DNA of 64,000 bases from Streptomyces fructofermentans (GCF_014651055.1 NZ_BMWD01000004.1:310810-374809); one strand, 5' to 3'. Shown: positions 14,690 to 22,671, numbered from the stretch's first letter. Translations and numbers: made by a program. Notes: a model not told the origin generated them from the sequence alone.

Positions 14690-15015
14690 GCCGCACCCCC
14701 GACCAACACCGGGGTGACGACATCCGTGTAAGCGATCAGGAGCACCGTGGCGCCCGCGTGGTCGACGCTCGCGCTCAGGGTTCCCGTCCGTCCGTCGTTC
14801 TGCTCCCGGTAGGTCACCGCGTCCGGGGCGACCGCCAGGGCTTCCCGCCACAGCTCGAAGCCGGAGAGGCCGTCGTAGAACGACAACTCCAGCCGCTCCG
14901 GGTAGATCGTCGACACGTGCACGGACGGAGCCGGCAGGTGCCCGAAGTCCACCGCCAGCAGACGCAGCGCCCGCAGGGGCACGGCCACCTCGTCAAACGT
15001 CAGGGTCCCGCTCAT
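14686..15015 (-). CDS. Element hypothetical protein (109 aa)
   Basis: A 109-residue soluble protein (MSGTLTFDEVAVPLRALRLL... ending DVVTPVLVGGAA), mostly alternating strand-like segments, with no cysteine and no membrane helix. Four-base ATGA overlaps link it to the genes on both sides, so it is translated as part of the transfer operon. I do not recognise a family. Confidence 0.6.
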   Translation of the reverse strand: MSGTLTFDEVAVPLRALRLLAVDFGHLPAPSVHVSTIYPERLELSFYDGLSGFELWREALAVAPDAVTYREQNDGRTGTLSASVDHAGATVLLIAYTDVVTPVLVGGAA

Positions 15016-15179
15016 ACGGCAGCCCCCTCGGAGATGATCAGGAAGCTGTCCGTGTCCAGGTCCATGACGACCGTGGCGCTCTCGCCCTGCTCCCGCAGGG
15101 CTGCGGCCCGCTCCTCCGCCGGCCAGGAACCGCGCGGGTGACCGGCGGGGAAGCTGTCGAGGATCTCGCGCTCACTCAT
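15012..15179 (-). CDS. Element hypothetical small protein (55 aa)
   Basis: A 55-residue acidic ORF starting MSEREILDSFPAGHPRG and ending FLIISEGAAV. Support comes from ATGA overlaps with both neighbours (start overlaps the 15176-15478 gene, stop overlaps the 109-residue gene) and from strong G/C third-position bias. Function is unknown. Confidence 0.6.
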   Translation of the reverse strand: MSEREILDSFPAGHPRGSWPAEERAAALREQGESATVVMDLDTDSFLIISEGAAV

Positions 15180-15478
15180 GCCGCCACCGCCGTACGCACC
15201 ACGGAGCCGCGCGCCGTGCGGCGCGTCCGCGGCCGACGGGCCACGGCCCGCGCGTCCCTCAGCGGGCTCGTACGCAGCAGCGTCTCCGCGTACGCCGCGG
15301 CCGGCGGGTCCGACTCCCGCAGCTCCGCGAGCACCTCGCGCGCCACGTCCAGCCGCACCACCCGATCACCCTCGGACTCCATGGCCGGGTCGGTGAACAG
15401 CTCCGGGGCGATACCAAACGCCAGCTCCGCGAACTCCGTCGCGGTAACGGCTTCATGACCAGCAACGATGCACTTCAT
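15176..15478 (-). CDS. Element hypothetical protein (100 aa), first gene of the transfer operon
   Basis: A 100-residue protein starting MKCIVAGHEAVTATEFAELA with an acidic central helix (VVRLDVAREVLAELRESD) and an Arg-rich C-terminus. GAGGAG precedes the ATG by 9 nt. It is the first gene after the promoter at 15.93 kb, behind a long leader with a terminator-like hairpin. Family unknown. Confidence 0.6.
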   Translation of the reverse strand: MKCIVAGHEAVTATEFAELAFGIAPELFTDPAMESEGDRVVRLDVAREVLAELRESDPPAAAYAETLLRTSPLRDARAVARRPRTRRTARGSVVRTAVAA

Positions 15479-15510
15479 GGGTCGTCTCTCCTCATAGACG
15501 GAACGGCCCG

Positions 15511-15545
15511 AAAAAGCGGCCCCGGTGCTCGAACACCGGGGCCGC
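15511..15545 (-). terminator. Rho-independent terminator in the transfer-operon leader
   Basis: GCGGCCCCGGTG (15516-15527) and CACCGGGGCCGC (15534-15545) form a perfect 12-bp stem with a 6-nt loop. On the minus strand it is followed by TTTTT. It lies 33 nt before the first gene of the transfer operon and downstream of the operon promoter, so it either attenuates the operon or ends a short leader RNA. Confidence 0.75.
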
Positions 15546-15582
15546 GCGCCGTTGTGGAACCAGGGAATTCCGGCTCCCCGCG

Positions 15583-15630
15583 CTCCCGTCCGTACGTCCT
15601 CACGCAGTGAGCGGAACGGACGGACGGGAG
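15583..15630 (-). ncRNA. Structured leader / possible small RNA
   Basis: CTCCCGTCCGT (15583-15593) and ACGGACGGGAG (15620-15630) form an 11-bp stem that encloses a second hairpin CTCAC-gca-GTGAG. A further GGGGAC-cca-GTCCCC hairpin lies at 15787-15801. With the promoter at 15.93 kb and the T-tailed terminator at 15.52 kb, the roughly 400-nt leader could itself be a regulatory RNA. No coding potential was found here on the minus strand. Confidence 0.4.
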
Positions 15631-15907
15631 AGGCAGCCGGCCGCGGCACAAGGCGCCGCGAAACCAGAAGACGGACCGGAGAGTTTCTCTGCAGGCGCCG
15701 CCGGTCGGTCCATCACGGCGACGCCAAAGCATTCGTTGACGCACAGCACTCCCGAAGATCGAAGGAACAAGAACCAGCACTGCAAGGGGGACCCAGTCCC
15801 CACACTCCGGCCGTTGCTCGCGGTCGCCGGGCCACCTCGCCAGTACGGGCCGAAACCCTGTTCCACCTGGCCTTTAGCGGGATTGCAGCGTCCCCGCCCT
15901 AAGAGGT

Positions 15908-15956
15908 ACATGTAGTACGTGTTCCTCATCATGCAGAGAGAGGTTCGCCCGGTCAA
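15908..15956 (-). promoter_or_regulatory. Transfer-operon promoter with operator palindrome
   Basis: On the minus strand TTGACC (15956-15951) is followed after 17 nt by CATGAT (15933-15928), a good vegetative promoter. The near-perfect palindrome ACATGTAGTACGTGT (15908-15922) covers the expected start site, the position for a repressor. Likely ligands are the element's GntR (KorSA-like) or XRE regulator; that is inferred. Confidence 0.6.
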
Positions 15957-16113
15957 GCCCTTCGGCTTTTTGAAGTTCGGTGAGCCCCTCGCCGCGATGT
16001 ACCTACAGCCTGGCGCCGACACCGACGACGCTCGACTTCGCACCTGTACGACCTGGGTCGTTCTTGGATAGCGTGAAGTCGTACCAAGTCGTCCCGGCTG
16101 GACGGAGGTTGGC

Positions 16114-16881
16114 ATGGCGAACGAGCGACTACGCGGCGCGATAGTGGACTTGGGCCTGACGCTCGATGAGGTTGCCGAGCGACTCGGGGTCGCACCCAAG
16201 ACGGTTGAGCGATGGATCAACGACCCCGAGCGCAAGCCGTACCGTCGCTTTCAGTACGCCACCGCCTCACTGCTGAAGTGTGAAGTGTCGTACCTATGGC
16301 CCGACGAACGCACCTCGGCTGAAGTCACGGCCTCTGGAAACGCGGAATTAGTCAGGCTCTATCCACACCGGTCCGTCGTGATGCAAACACTATGGACGAA
16401 CCTCTACTCAAAATCGACGCGGCAATTCGATGTGCTGGTGTACTCCGGCTTTTGGCTCACAGAAGACGCGACGTTCCACCGAATCGTGAGAGAGAAGTCC
16501 GCCGAGGGGGTCCCGATTCGCTTCATGCTGGGAGAGCCGACGTCGTCCGCTGTAGCAGTGCGCGGGGAAGACGAAGGAATCGGTGCGACGATGGGAGGGA
16601 AGATCCGGAACGCACTCATCAACTACGGTCCGCTCTTCCGTCTCCCGGGGGTGGAGTTTCGCCTACATGGCACCACCCTCTATAACTCGATCTATCGAGC
16701 CGATGACGAGATGCTGGCGAACGGCCATCTCTACGGCGTCGGCGCCTACATGGCCCCTGTACTTCACCTGCGACGCGTCCCCGGCGGAGAACTCTTCGAC
16801 TCCTACGCTGAGAGTGTTGAGAGGGTCTGGGAGTCCGCCCGACCGATCTCCTCGCCGGCCGAATGGGAAGGCACGCACTGA
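16114..16881 (+). CDS. XRE-type regulator with DUF5919-like C-terminal domain
   Basis: A 255-residue protein. The N-terminal helix-turn-helix is at about residues 5-40 (LRGAIVDLGLTLDEVAERLG, VAPKTVERWIND). The C-terminal 180 residues (LYPHRSVVMQTLWTNLYSKS, FDVLVYSGFWLTED, then VPIRFMLGEP and the ending VWESA) match the phospholipase-D-like DUF5919 domain seen on XRE proteins of Streptomyces mobile elements; I see no HKD catalytic pair. It reads divergently from the transfer operon and overlaps the Nudix gene at TGATG, so the two form an operon. Confidence 0.8.
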   Translation: MANERLRGAIVDLGLTLDEVAERLGVAPKTVERWINDPERKPYRRFQYATASLLKCEVSYLWPDERTSAEVTASGNAELVRLYPHRSVVMQTLWTNLYSKSTRQFDVLVYSGFWLTEDATFHRIVREKSAEGVPIRFMLGEPTSSAVAVRGEDEGIGATMGGKIRNALINYGPLFRLPGVEFRLHGTTLYNSIYRADDEMLANGHLYGVGAYMAPVLHLRRVPGGELFDSYAESVERVWESARPISSPAEWEGTH

Positions 16882-17354
16882 TGAGCCGCATTGACTACTT
16901 CCGCGACCCGAACGCTCCGCAAGCCAACTCAGTGGTGCCCTCAGTCACCGCAGTTGTCCAGGACGACTCAGGGCAGCTGCTCCTCATCCATAAGACCGAC
17001 AACGGCCTATGGGCCCTTCCTGGCGGCGGTCACGACATTGGCGAACGTATCGGTGAAACAGTCGTCCGGGAAGTCTTGGAAGAGACAGGAATCCAGGTTG
17101 AAGTCGACAACATCATCGGCCTTTACACTGACCCTGCTCACGTGTTGGCATACGACGACGGGGAAGTCCGGCAACAGTTTTCTATCTGCTTCCGGGCTCA
17201 CCCCACGGGCGGTTCCCTGCGCACAAGCAGTGAATCGAAAGAGGTCCGCTGGGTAAACCCGGCGGACCTAGACGGACTGGATATCCACCCGTCGATGATG
17301 TTGCGCATTCGGCACGGATTGGATGAATCGCGGGGGGAACCCTACATCGGCTAA
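16881..17354 (+). CDS. Nudix hydrolase (Pif-like)
   Basis: A 157-residue Nudix protein with a complete box (GGHDIGERIGETVVREVLEE then TGI, about residues 48-70; all Gx5Ex7REUxEExGU positions present). It would hydrolyse a nucleoside-diphosphate-linked substrate. In pSAM2 the immunity factor Pif, which blocks redundant transfer into a cell already carrying the element, has a Nudix motif, and this gene is in the corresponding regulatory block. Overlap with the upstream XRE gene at TGATG decided the start. Its stop overlaps the convergent HD gene. Confidence 0.87.
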   Translation: MSRIDYFRDPNAPQANSVVPSVTAVVQDDSGQLLLIHKTDNGLWALPGGGHDIGERIGETVVREVLEETGIQVEVDNIIGLYTDPAHVLAYDDGEVRQQFSICFRAHPTGGSLRTSSESKEVRWVNPADLDGLDIHPSMMLRIRHGLDESRGEPYIG

Positions 17355-17911
17355 TCGTCGGCAGAGACCAGCACCAACCGGCTCTCAACACGCTCCGACG
17401 CTGCGTAGATCTCGGGAGACGCGCGCTGAATGAACCGTCCGACGATCGTGTCGGGACCGTACCGCTTCACGATCTCGTCCAGCCGCGCGGACGGCGTGGT
17501 CGGTGTCCCGTCGGGCGTTGTCGTCATGTCGCAGTACACCAGGGCGTCGACCAGGTCCGGACGCTCTAGCTCGAACTCCCCCTCAAGTTCCCGCCTCAGT
17601 CCGCGCTCCTCGGCCTCCAACAGCGCGCAAGAGTGGTGAGCGACGAGACGAACCACACGCTCATCCGCTCCTTCCTGATCCCGGAGGAATCGCGCGCCGT
17701 CCAGCGGGTGAAAGCCTGTGGTGGCGATGGCCGGCGAGTACCCGACGTCATGCAGCACGGCCGCGGCTTCAAGCAGCTCCGCATCGGCACCCAGGATCGG
17801 GCGCAACGAGCGAGCACGCTTGGCGACCCCAAGAGAGTGCGCCCACCGACGCGGCAACGGTTCGGACAGCATCGCCTCTGAGAGCGAGTACGCCCACTCA
17901 GTCAGTCCCAT
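17351..17911 (-). CDS. HD-domain phosphohydrolase
   Basis: A 186-residue HD-superfamily protein. Metal ligands are visible as H24 (RRWAHSLGVA), the HD pair in VLHDVGYSP (about 53-61), FHPLDG and the following VAHHS (about 90-94), with a late Asp (YCDMTT). Enzymes of this type hydrolyse nucleotides or cyclic nucleotides. It follows the GntR gene by 11 bp and is probably co-transcribed with it; the two proteins recur as neighbours in AICEs. Confidence 0.82.
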   Translation of the reverse strand: MGLTEWAYSLSEAMLSEPLPRRWAHSLGVAKRARSLRPILGADAELLEAAAVLHDVGYSPAIATTGFHPLDGARFLRDQEGADERVVRLVAHHSCALLEAEERGLRRELEGEFELERPDLVDALVYCDMTTTPDGTPTTPSARLDEIVKRYGPDTIVGRFIQRASPEIYAASERVESRLVLVSADD

Positions 17912-17922
17912 GGTGGCCAAGA

Positions 17923-18360
17923 CTACGGCCGCGCCATGGGCGCTGGGAGGGCGCGCACCGTGCGCCCTCTCCCGTGCACGGTGGCGAGCAATCCGTTCCC
18001 CTCCATCTGCGCAAGGATGCGACGAACTGCGGTTCGGGATACGCCGAACCGCTCGCACAACTTTGCCTCTGACGGGTACGTGTCGCCTACCGCAAGCGAG
18101 TCCTCCGCGATCACATCGTTCATGCGATCGGCAAGCGATCGGCGGTCACCTGGCCGAGTGCTGCGCCATCCGACGCCAGGTACGGACTCGACGATGCCGT
18201 CCGCTTCCAGCGTCTTGAGCGCGCGACGCACGGTGTTCCGCGAGACGCTGTGAGAGCGCATGAGGGCCGACTCCGAAGGCAACGGCTCTCCCTCTCTGAT
18301 CTTTGCTCGCAGCACAGCCGCGATGACCAGATAGGTCCCGCGCGGACTGGCGTCTGGCAC
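17923..18360 (-). CDS. GntR-type repressor with two winged helices (KorSA-like)
   Basis: A 145-residue regulator with two GntR-type winged helix-turn-helix units in tandem: about 5-68 (LPSESALMRSHSVSRNTVRR, then VESVPGVGW) and about 75-137 (YPSEAKLCERFGVSRTAVRR, then ATVHGRGRTV). There is no effector domain. pSAM2 KorSA is a GntR-family repressor of the replication/transfer activator, so this is the likely maintenance repressor. I chose the GTG at 18360 (VPDASPRG) because AGGGGAG lies 6 nt upstream; the longer open frame upstream is Cys/Arg-rich and unlike the family. Confidence 0.78.
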   Translation of the reverse strand: MPDASPRGTYLVIAAVLRAKIREGEPLPSESALMRSHSVSRNTVRRALKTLEADGIVESVPGVGWRSTRPGDRRSLADRMNDVIAEDSLAVGDTYPSEAKLCERFGVSRTAVRRILAQMEGNGLLATVHGRGRTVRALPAPMARP

Positions 18361-18713
18361 CTCGACTCCCCTCACATCGTCTCTCGTTCGTAGCCAAGGA
18401 TCCCACGGCGGTGTGACTCCGGGGCAGACACACTTGCCGGGCAATCTGGCACCGGTACGCCTCCGCCCGACGAGTACATGAGCAGTGCTTGAGTCCCCAA
18501 CGCAAGCGGGCGCCCATCGTCTCCGCATCAGGTCGACGTGCGATCGAGGCGCCTCATAAGCGTGCTTTCCGCGGCCCAGGCACCCGCCGGTCAATGACCT
18601 GAACCTACAGTCCTAACCTGGGCAGTTGTCGAGTTCTACGATTAGCCCGCACTCAGAGGGTAAGTGGGCTCTCAGTCACCGCTCATCCCGATCGCGAACA
18701 GCAGAGCTCATCA

Positions 18714-20615
18714 TCAGACGGTTTCCACTCCTTCACCTGGATGACTGACGCCCGGAACCAACGGTGCATCGTAAGTGAAGTGCAGTTCAGCGTATCCCTC
18801 AGGGGTACCGGCGGGAACACTATTGTCGGCGATGATCATTTGGAATGATCCCTCAAATTCGGCCCGGAGGTGCATGATGTACTCGTACACCTTCTCACCA
18901 ACAATTGAATCCTCTGCGGTCTGCCCGATGTTCTTCCGAGGACTGTCGACGATCAACAAGGTTGGGTAGAGGGTATCTGGGTGAGTTAGCCCATATTGCA
19001 GGTTTGCTAGGTGGTAGGCAAGATTGACGATCGTCTTTCGAGCGCCCCCCACTGAGAGATCGTCGAACTTTGCACCGTTCACAATGGGTAGGTATGTATC
19101 CTTGTCAATCTCCGCACTCGAATACCAGGGGAGCTGCAGGGCGCCAACAATCTCATTGAATACGATTGAAAGATCATCGATCCGCGACTGATTACTGGAA
19201 AGATCGTCCTGAAGTGCTGCTTCTTGTTGAGCAACCCGCATTGCCTCCTCTTCGGCATCGCTAGCCGCGTCAACTGAACTCTGATAGTTGCTCCAGCGCG
19301 CTGCAGAGGATTCAATTTTTTCAAGTTGAGCTTCAAATCTTGCAATTTCCATTGCGAGCGTTTGGACCTCTTCAAGTTGCGGGCTAATCATCGCTGAGGC
19401 AGCGCGTTCCAACTCCATCGTCAATTCGGCTAGGTCTTCCTCTACTTGCCGCACCTTGACCTGCTGATCCTCTAGCGAGCCCTCATCCTCTTCCATCAGG
19501 GACTGAGTCTCACCGATCTGAGCGGCGAGCCGTTTTAGCTCTCCACTATCGAATTCGCTATAAACCTCCTCGGGCTGCGTGCACAGTAGGCAGTGGCCGC
19601 TCGGTACGTCACGATCTCTCACATCTTGTAGGCATCGTGGACATGAAGAGAATTCGAGCCCGCTAAGAGCCCGGTGCGCGACATCGGCTCGCTGCAATGC
19701 TTGCTGATCCAGGCGCAGTTGAGCCATCAATGACTCGCTTTTGCGGACATCAGCAGCAGTTGCGTCGCGTACTGCGATCAGTTCACTCAATTGCCCTCTG
19801 AGCTGACTCACGCGCTGGCGGGTGCCGCGCTGAGCTTCCAGAACTGCGTCACTTTCGGTACGCACACTGTCCAGCAGAGACGTTGCCTCTTCCAGCGCTC
19901 GCCTAGTTTCCTGCTCAAGGCTCTCTAGTTGCTCTAGCTCAGGTTCTTCGGCTTGCGCTAGGAAGTCCTTAATAGCCTCCGCTCTAGATTTTAGCTGAGC
20001 AGCCCTATCGGTCCATTTCCCTTTCAGAATGGCCAGATCAATAAGCTCCGGAGAATTCAACCCGTAAACCAACTCAAAGACTGCTCGGCGCTTTAGGTCA
20101 AGGTGAGAATTGGTATGGCCTACAACCTGCGTATCAATGTCATTTTGACCAAGATAGATGTACTTGTATAGGTCGAAGAAACTTACCCCTACGGTTTCAC
20201 TTGTAGGCTTGCTTCGCTTCCTCGGGATTCGAAGATCAGCGGGTAGACCAAGGGCTGCCAACAGTTCCTGACTAGCCTTAGGCATATATTTCTTGTTGGT
20301 CGCTGACCACGGCCCGATCAATTCGCCTGTTGAATGGTCTACGACATCGACGTTATTTTTACCAACCTCCCTGATTAGCGTGTATCGGCGACTCCCGAGG
20401 GTCACTTGAATCTCAACAGATGTAACATTTTGTTCCACTGCCGGCATGAGTTTGGCGGACGTAGCGCCCAGCCCAAACTTGAGCAGCTCCAGGAGACTGC
20501 TTTTACCAACACCGATGCTCCCAGTTACCACAGTGACTTGGTCACTAAACGGGAATACGGCCTGGTCGGTACGAGTCTTGATGGCGAGCTGGTGAAGTCG
20601 AACAGTGGCACCCAA
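18714..20615 (-). CDS. SMC/Rad50-like ABC ATPase of an ABC-3C-type system
   Basis: A 633-residue coiled-coil ATPase: Walker A GSIGVGKSS (32-40), coiled coils about 200-310 and 360-480, and a central zinc site CPRC (325-328) plus CLLC (342-345). The ABC signature SVGGARK is at 521-527 and Walker B LLIVDSPRKN at 553-562. This is the DUF3732-like architecture of ABC-three-component ATPases, where ATP hydrolysis gates an attached effector. The likely start is TTG 20615, directly after the stop of the preceding gene, with AGGAGA 5 nt upstream. GC content is clearly below the host average, so it is a recent acquisition by the element. Septu or other SMC-like defence ATPases are the alternative. Confidence 0.75.
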   Translation of the reverse strand: MGATVRLHQLAIKTRTDQAVFPFSDQVTVVTGSIGVGKSSLLELLKFGLGATSAKLMPAVEQNVTSVEIQVTLGSRRYTLIREVGKNNVDVVDHSTGELIGPWSATNKKYMPKASQELLAALGLPADLRIPRKRSKPTSETVGVSFFDLYKYIYLGQNDIDTQVVGHTNSHLDLKRRAVFELVYGLNSPELIDLAILKGKWTDRAAQLKSRAEAIKDFLAQAEEPELEQLESLEQETRRALEEATSLLDSVRTESDAVLEAQRGTRQRVSQLRGQLSELIAVRDATAADVRKSESLMAQLRLDQQALQRADVAHRALSGLEFSSCPRCLQDVRDRDVPSGHCLLCTQPEEVYSEFDSGELKRLAAQIGETQSLMEEDEGSLEDQQVKVRQVEEDLAELTMELERAASAMISPQLEEVQTLAMEIARFEAQLEKIESSAARWSNYQSSVDAASDAEEEAMRVAQQEAALQDDLSSNQSRIDDLSIVFNEIVGALQLPWYSSAEIDKDTYLPIVNGAKFDDLSVGGARKTIVNLAYHLANLQYGLTHPDTLYPTLLIVDSPRKNIGQTAEDSIVGEKVYEYIMHLRAEFEGSFQMIIADNSVPAGTPEGYAELHFTYDAPLVPGVSHPGEGVETV

Positions 20616-21137
20616 TTAAATCTCCTCCCAATGAGGGCGATTCATGGCGTCGGGGAGTGATTCATAAATCATCTGTTTGAGCCTATTTCCCGACAAGTTG
20701 AAGTTTTGGCGCAACATCTCTGATCTCTTGTACGTCATGCTCCAATCCGAGGTTGAGGCCAACTGCGTGGCCAGAGTGTCGCCTTTCTCGGTAAGGCGGA
20801 TAGAAACGCGGCCCTTCCCGTTTACGGTTTCGGCTAGCTCGTAACCTACAAGTCTCCCGATCAGTAGGAAATAGCGATGATCCCACGGTCCGTACTTATA
20901 GCGGATCATTCTGCTTTCCACAGCATTGAGCTCATCAGGGCTTGGCTCGCAGCCAAGCGGCCAACTTGCTCCTCGGGATGAAAGCAGGTGATCTGTGAAC
21001 GATGGATACCTAAGTAGAAAATCTAACTTTGCAAGCTTGGTTAGTCCGTCGAGTCCTTTAGAATTCGGCTTTCCAAAGTGATGAAGAAGGATAAGGAGAC
21101 GCGCCATGTGATATTCGAGATGTTCATCGGCGCGCAT
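20616..21137 (-). CDS. Middle component of the ABC-3C-type system
   Basis: A 173-residue mostly helical protein. The N-terminus (MARLLILLHHFGKP, then LTKLAKLDFLLRYP) and the central MIRYKYGPWDHRYFLLIGRL lead to a winged-helix-like segment (GKGRVSIRLTEKGDTLATQL). This is the size, position and pattern of the small middle component that bridges effector and ATPase in ABC-three-component systems. It starts at the stop of the nuclease gene (TGATG) and ends directly before the ATPase start. Confidence 0.65.
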   Translation of the reverse strand: MRADEHLEYHMARLLILLHHFGKPNSKGLDGLTKLAKLDFLLRYPSFTDHLLSSRGASWPLGCEPSPDELNAVESRMIRYKYGPWDHRYFLLIGRLVGYELAETVNGKGRVSIRLTEKGDTLATQLASTSDWSMTYKRSEMLRQNFNLSGNRLKQMIYESLPDAMNRPHWEEI

Positions 21138-22345
21138 CAGGCTACCTCCTCTTCGCTATCAGATAGATCGAACTCTGGCGACCACCAGATCTTGCATTCA
21201 TCAGTGAGTTGGTAGGCAAGGCCAAGCAGGTGCAGGCGATCCAGATCTATTCCAGAAGGCGCTCCAATGCTGTCCGGAGTAAGTTTTCCGTGCAGGACCT
21301 TGAGCATCTCTCGACCGTATGTCGAGTCAGGGTTAAAACTCTCCGCCTCAGCCATCGCGGCTTCGTGGAGGACGCGCGTAGTGAGATCGTCTATCAGGTC
21401 ACCCTCAAGAGGCAAAGGAGAACTGTATTGGGCGGCAAAAGCCGTCCAAGAGCGTCGCGTCCTGCGAGCAGATTGAATTCCCGTCTCGCCGATGCCCCCT
21501 TGCCGCAACTTCTTTGCCAGTCTGGTCTCTGTCTGACCGTGAAGCGTGAGGTTCGTCTGCAGAAGAGGGTTGTCAAACGTGGGAACACGGTTGACAGCAC
21601 TTGCTATGGCTTCAGCGGTAATGAGACGCCGCGCGATGTCTTCTTCTCTGAGGGTGTCGTAATCCAGAGAGTTAAAGCAAGAGAGAGTCCACGTCACATC
21701 CTCTCGGTTGTCTGCTACAGACCGAGAAGCTTCCTCGACGACTTGAACGATGGAGTCGTATACCCGCCCCGCCTCAAGGTTGCGTTTCCCTTGACGCCTC
21801 AGCATCGACCGAACGTAGGATTCAGTATTAATAGCTCTGATGTGCTTCCGAGGTGGCAGCTCAGCTTCCACCCTTAACCGCATCAAGAATTCAATTGCGT
21901 CGCGCGGGGTGGCGCAACCTAGCTTCAAATAAAGTTCTTCGGAAAAATCTTTGAGAAGTTTGGCGTCTCCTGTAGCGCAAGCTTTAGCTAGTTGCTTGGA
22001 TCTACGATCCAGTGCACCGTTAGTCGCCAGACGAACTTGATCTGGCTTATTGCACTCTTCCCACCGGGCACGAAGAGTGTTGAGCCCTCCGTCGTCACAG
22101 AGACTCGTGAGGGTCCAGTTCCCCTTGCTTCTTTCGCGATGTTTGACACTCACTAGAACGAAACGGTGTCCCGATAGTGCGAGTACGTAGTCGGTGTGCC
22201 ATTCGCAAAGCACCCAAAGAAGCTCACTGTTTCCGAACTCGGTACAGTGTCGCGCGATGACTTGATATTGATATCGGTATCGATCTGCGGTATCGCTGCC
22301 GCTGTCCTCGGTGGGCTCATGCATGAGCTCCCATGGCACGTCCAA
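21137..22345 (-). CDS. DUF4297/Cap4-like nuclease effector
   Basis: A 402-residue protein. The N-terminal 90 residues fit the DUF4297 (Cap4-type) double-strand DNA endonuclease fold: RYRYQYQVIARH (the 'YxYQ' helix), the acidic pair in LCEWHTDYV, the lysine in FVLVSVKHRE, and KGNWTLTSL. The acidic residues plus K form a PD-(D/E)xK-type site. The rest is helical with no recognised domain and is probably the sensor or partner-binding region. It is the first gene of the three-gene operon. The start is uncertain: TTG at 22345 or ATG at 22324 (MHEPTEDSG). Confidence 0.7.
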   Translation of the reverse strand: MDVPWELMHEPTEDSGSDTADRYRYQYQVIARHCTEFGNSELLWVLCEWHTDYVLALSGHRFVLVSVKHRERSKGNWTLTSLCDDGGLNTLRARWEECNKPDQVRLATNGALDRRSKQLAKACATGDAKLLKDFSEELYLKLGCATPRDAIEFLMRLRVEAELPPRKHIRAINTESYVRSMLRRQGKRNLEAGRVYDSIVQVVEEASRSVADNREDVTWTLSCFNSLDYDTLREEDIARRLITAEAIASAVNRVPTFDNPLLQTNLTLHGQTETRLAKKLRQGGIGETGIQSARRTRRSWTAFAAQYSSPLPLEGDLIDDLTTRVLHEAAMAEAESFNPDSTYGREMLKVLHGKLTPDSIGAPSGIDLDRLHLLGLAYQLTDECKIWWSPEFDLSDSEEEVA

Positions 22346-22655
22346 GTCTGGCCCCCCAACCCCTCGTGACCTTCAGAAGCTACGCGGTTACGTTCAGCAA
22401 CGCCAGAGGGGGGAGCATTGAGATCGCTGAGTGGCGAATGGACATTGCTTCCGTTGGAGCTGCGTCGCCCCCTGCGCTGGAGCCGGCCCTCCTGTCTTGC
22501 CGCGTCGATCCACTGCCCAGCCGGGAGCCATACGGGGAGCCAACTGACGCGTCCGCCTGCGGACGAACATGAACTGCCACGGACAGTGGCGCCGTTCGCC
22601 CGCAGGTGAGGCAGGGCTCTTCAACCGCTCTGCCTGAGCCCTCAGTTAGCCCTGT
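22346..22655. other. Right end of the element, non-coding
   Basis: No gene is supported between the nuclease start and the attR core. The stretch must hold the promoter of the cargo operon. It contains the paired GGGAGCCA repeats and, at about 22608-22642, overlapping small inverted repeats (GGGCTC/GAGCCC, AGGCAG/CTGCCT). Confidence 0.5.
22523..22542. other. Paired GGGAGCCA repeats (right arm-type sites)
   Basis: GGGAGCCA at 22523-22530 and 22535-22542, the same octamer and 12-bp spacing as at the left end (4860-4879). They lie about 115 bp inside the attR core. Arm-type integrase binding is inferred. Confidence 0.5.
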
Positions 22656-22671
22656 CTTAACGGCACCATAA
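22656..22671. other. Candidate attR core
   Basis: CTTAACGGCACCATAA, 15 of 16 bases identical to the left copy. The ordinary chromosomal gene for the LPMO starts 111 bp to the right. The site is intergenic, with no tRNA. Confidence 0.55.

Larger units (their letters stand above)
4773..22671. mobile_element. AICE (pSAM2-like integrative and conjugative element)
   Basis: An about 17.9-kb element bounded by short direct repeats. It contains the modules of an actinomycete integrative and conjugative element: integrase and Xis at the left end, prim-pol and primase-helicase for replication, an FtsK/TraB translocase and Spd-like membrane proteins for transfer, and XRE, Nudix and GntR regulators. A low-GC three-gene nuclease/ATPase cargo sits at the right end. 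The extent is inferred from the repeats and from gene content: ordinary chromosomal genes begin immediately outside on both sides. One transfer-region gene is frameshifted, but the integrase, Xis, replication and TraB genes look intact, so it may still be mobile. Confidence 0.8.

Noticed and set aside
15600..16235. Minus-strand ORF of 211 codons in the leader region
   Set aside because: It runs through the promoter and antisense to the XRE gene; composition is not protein-like.
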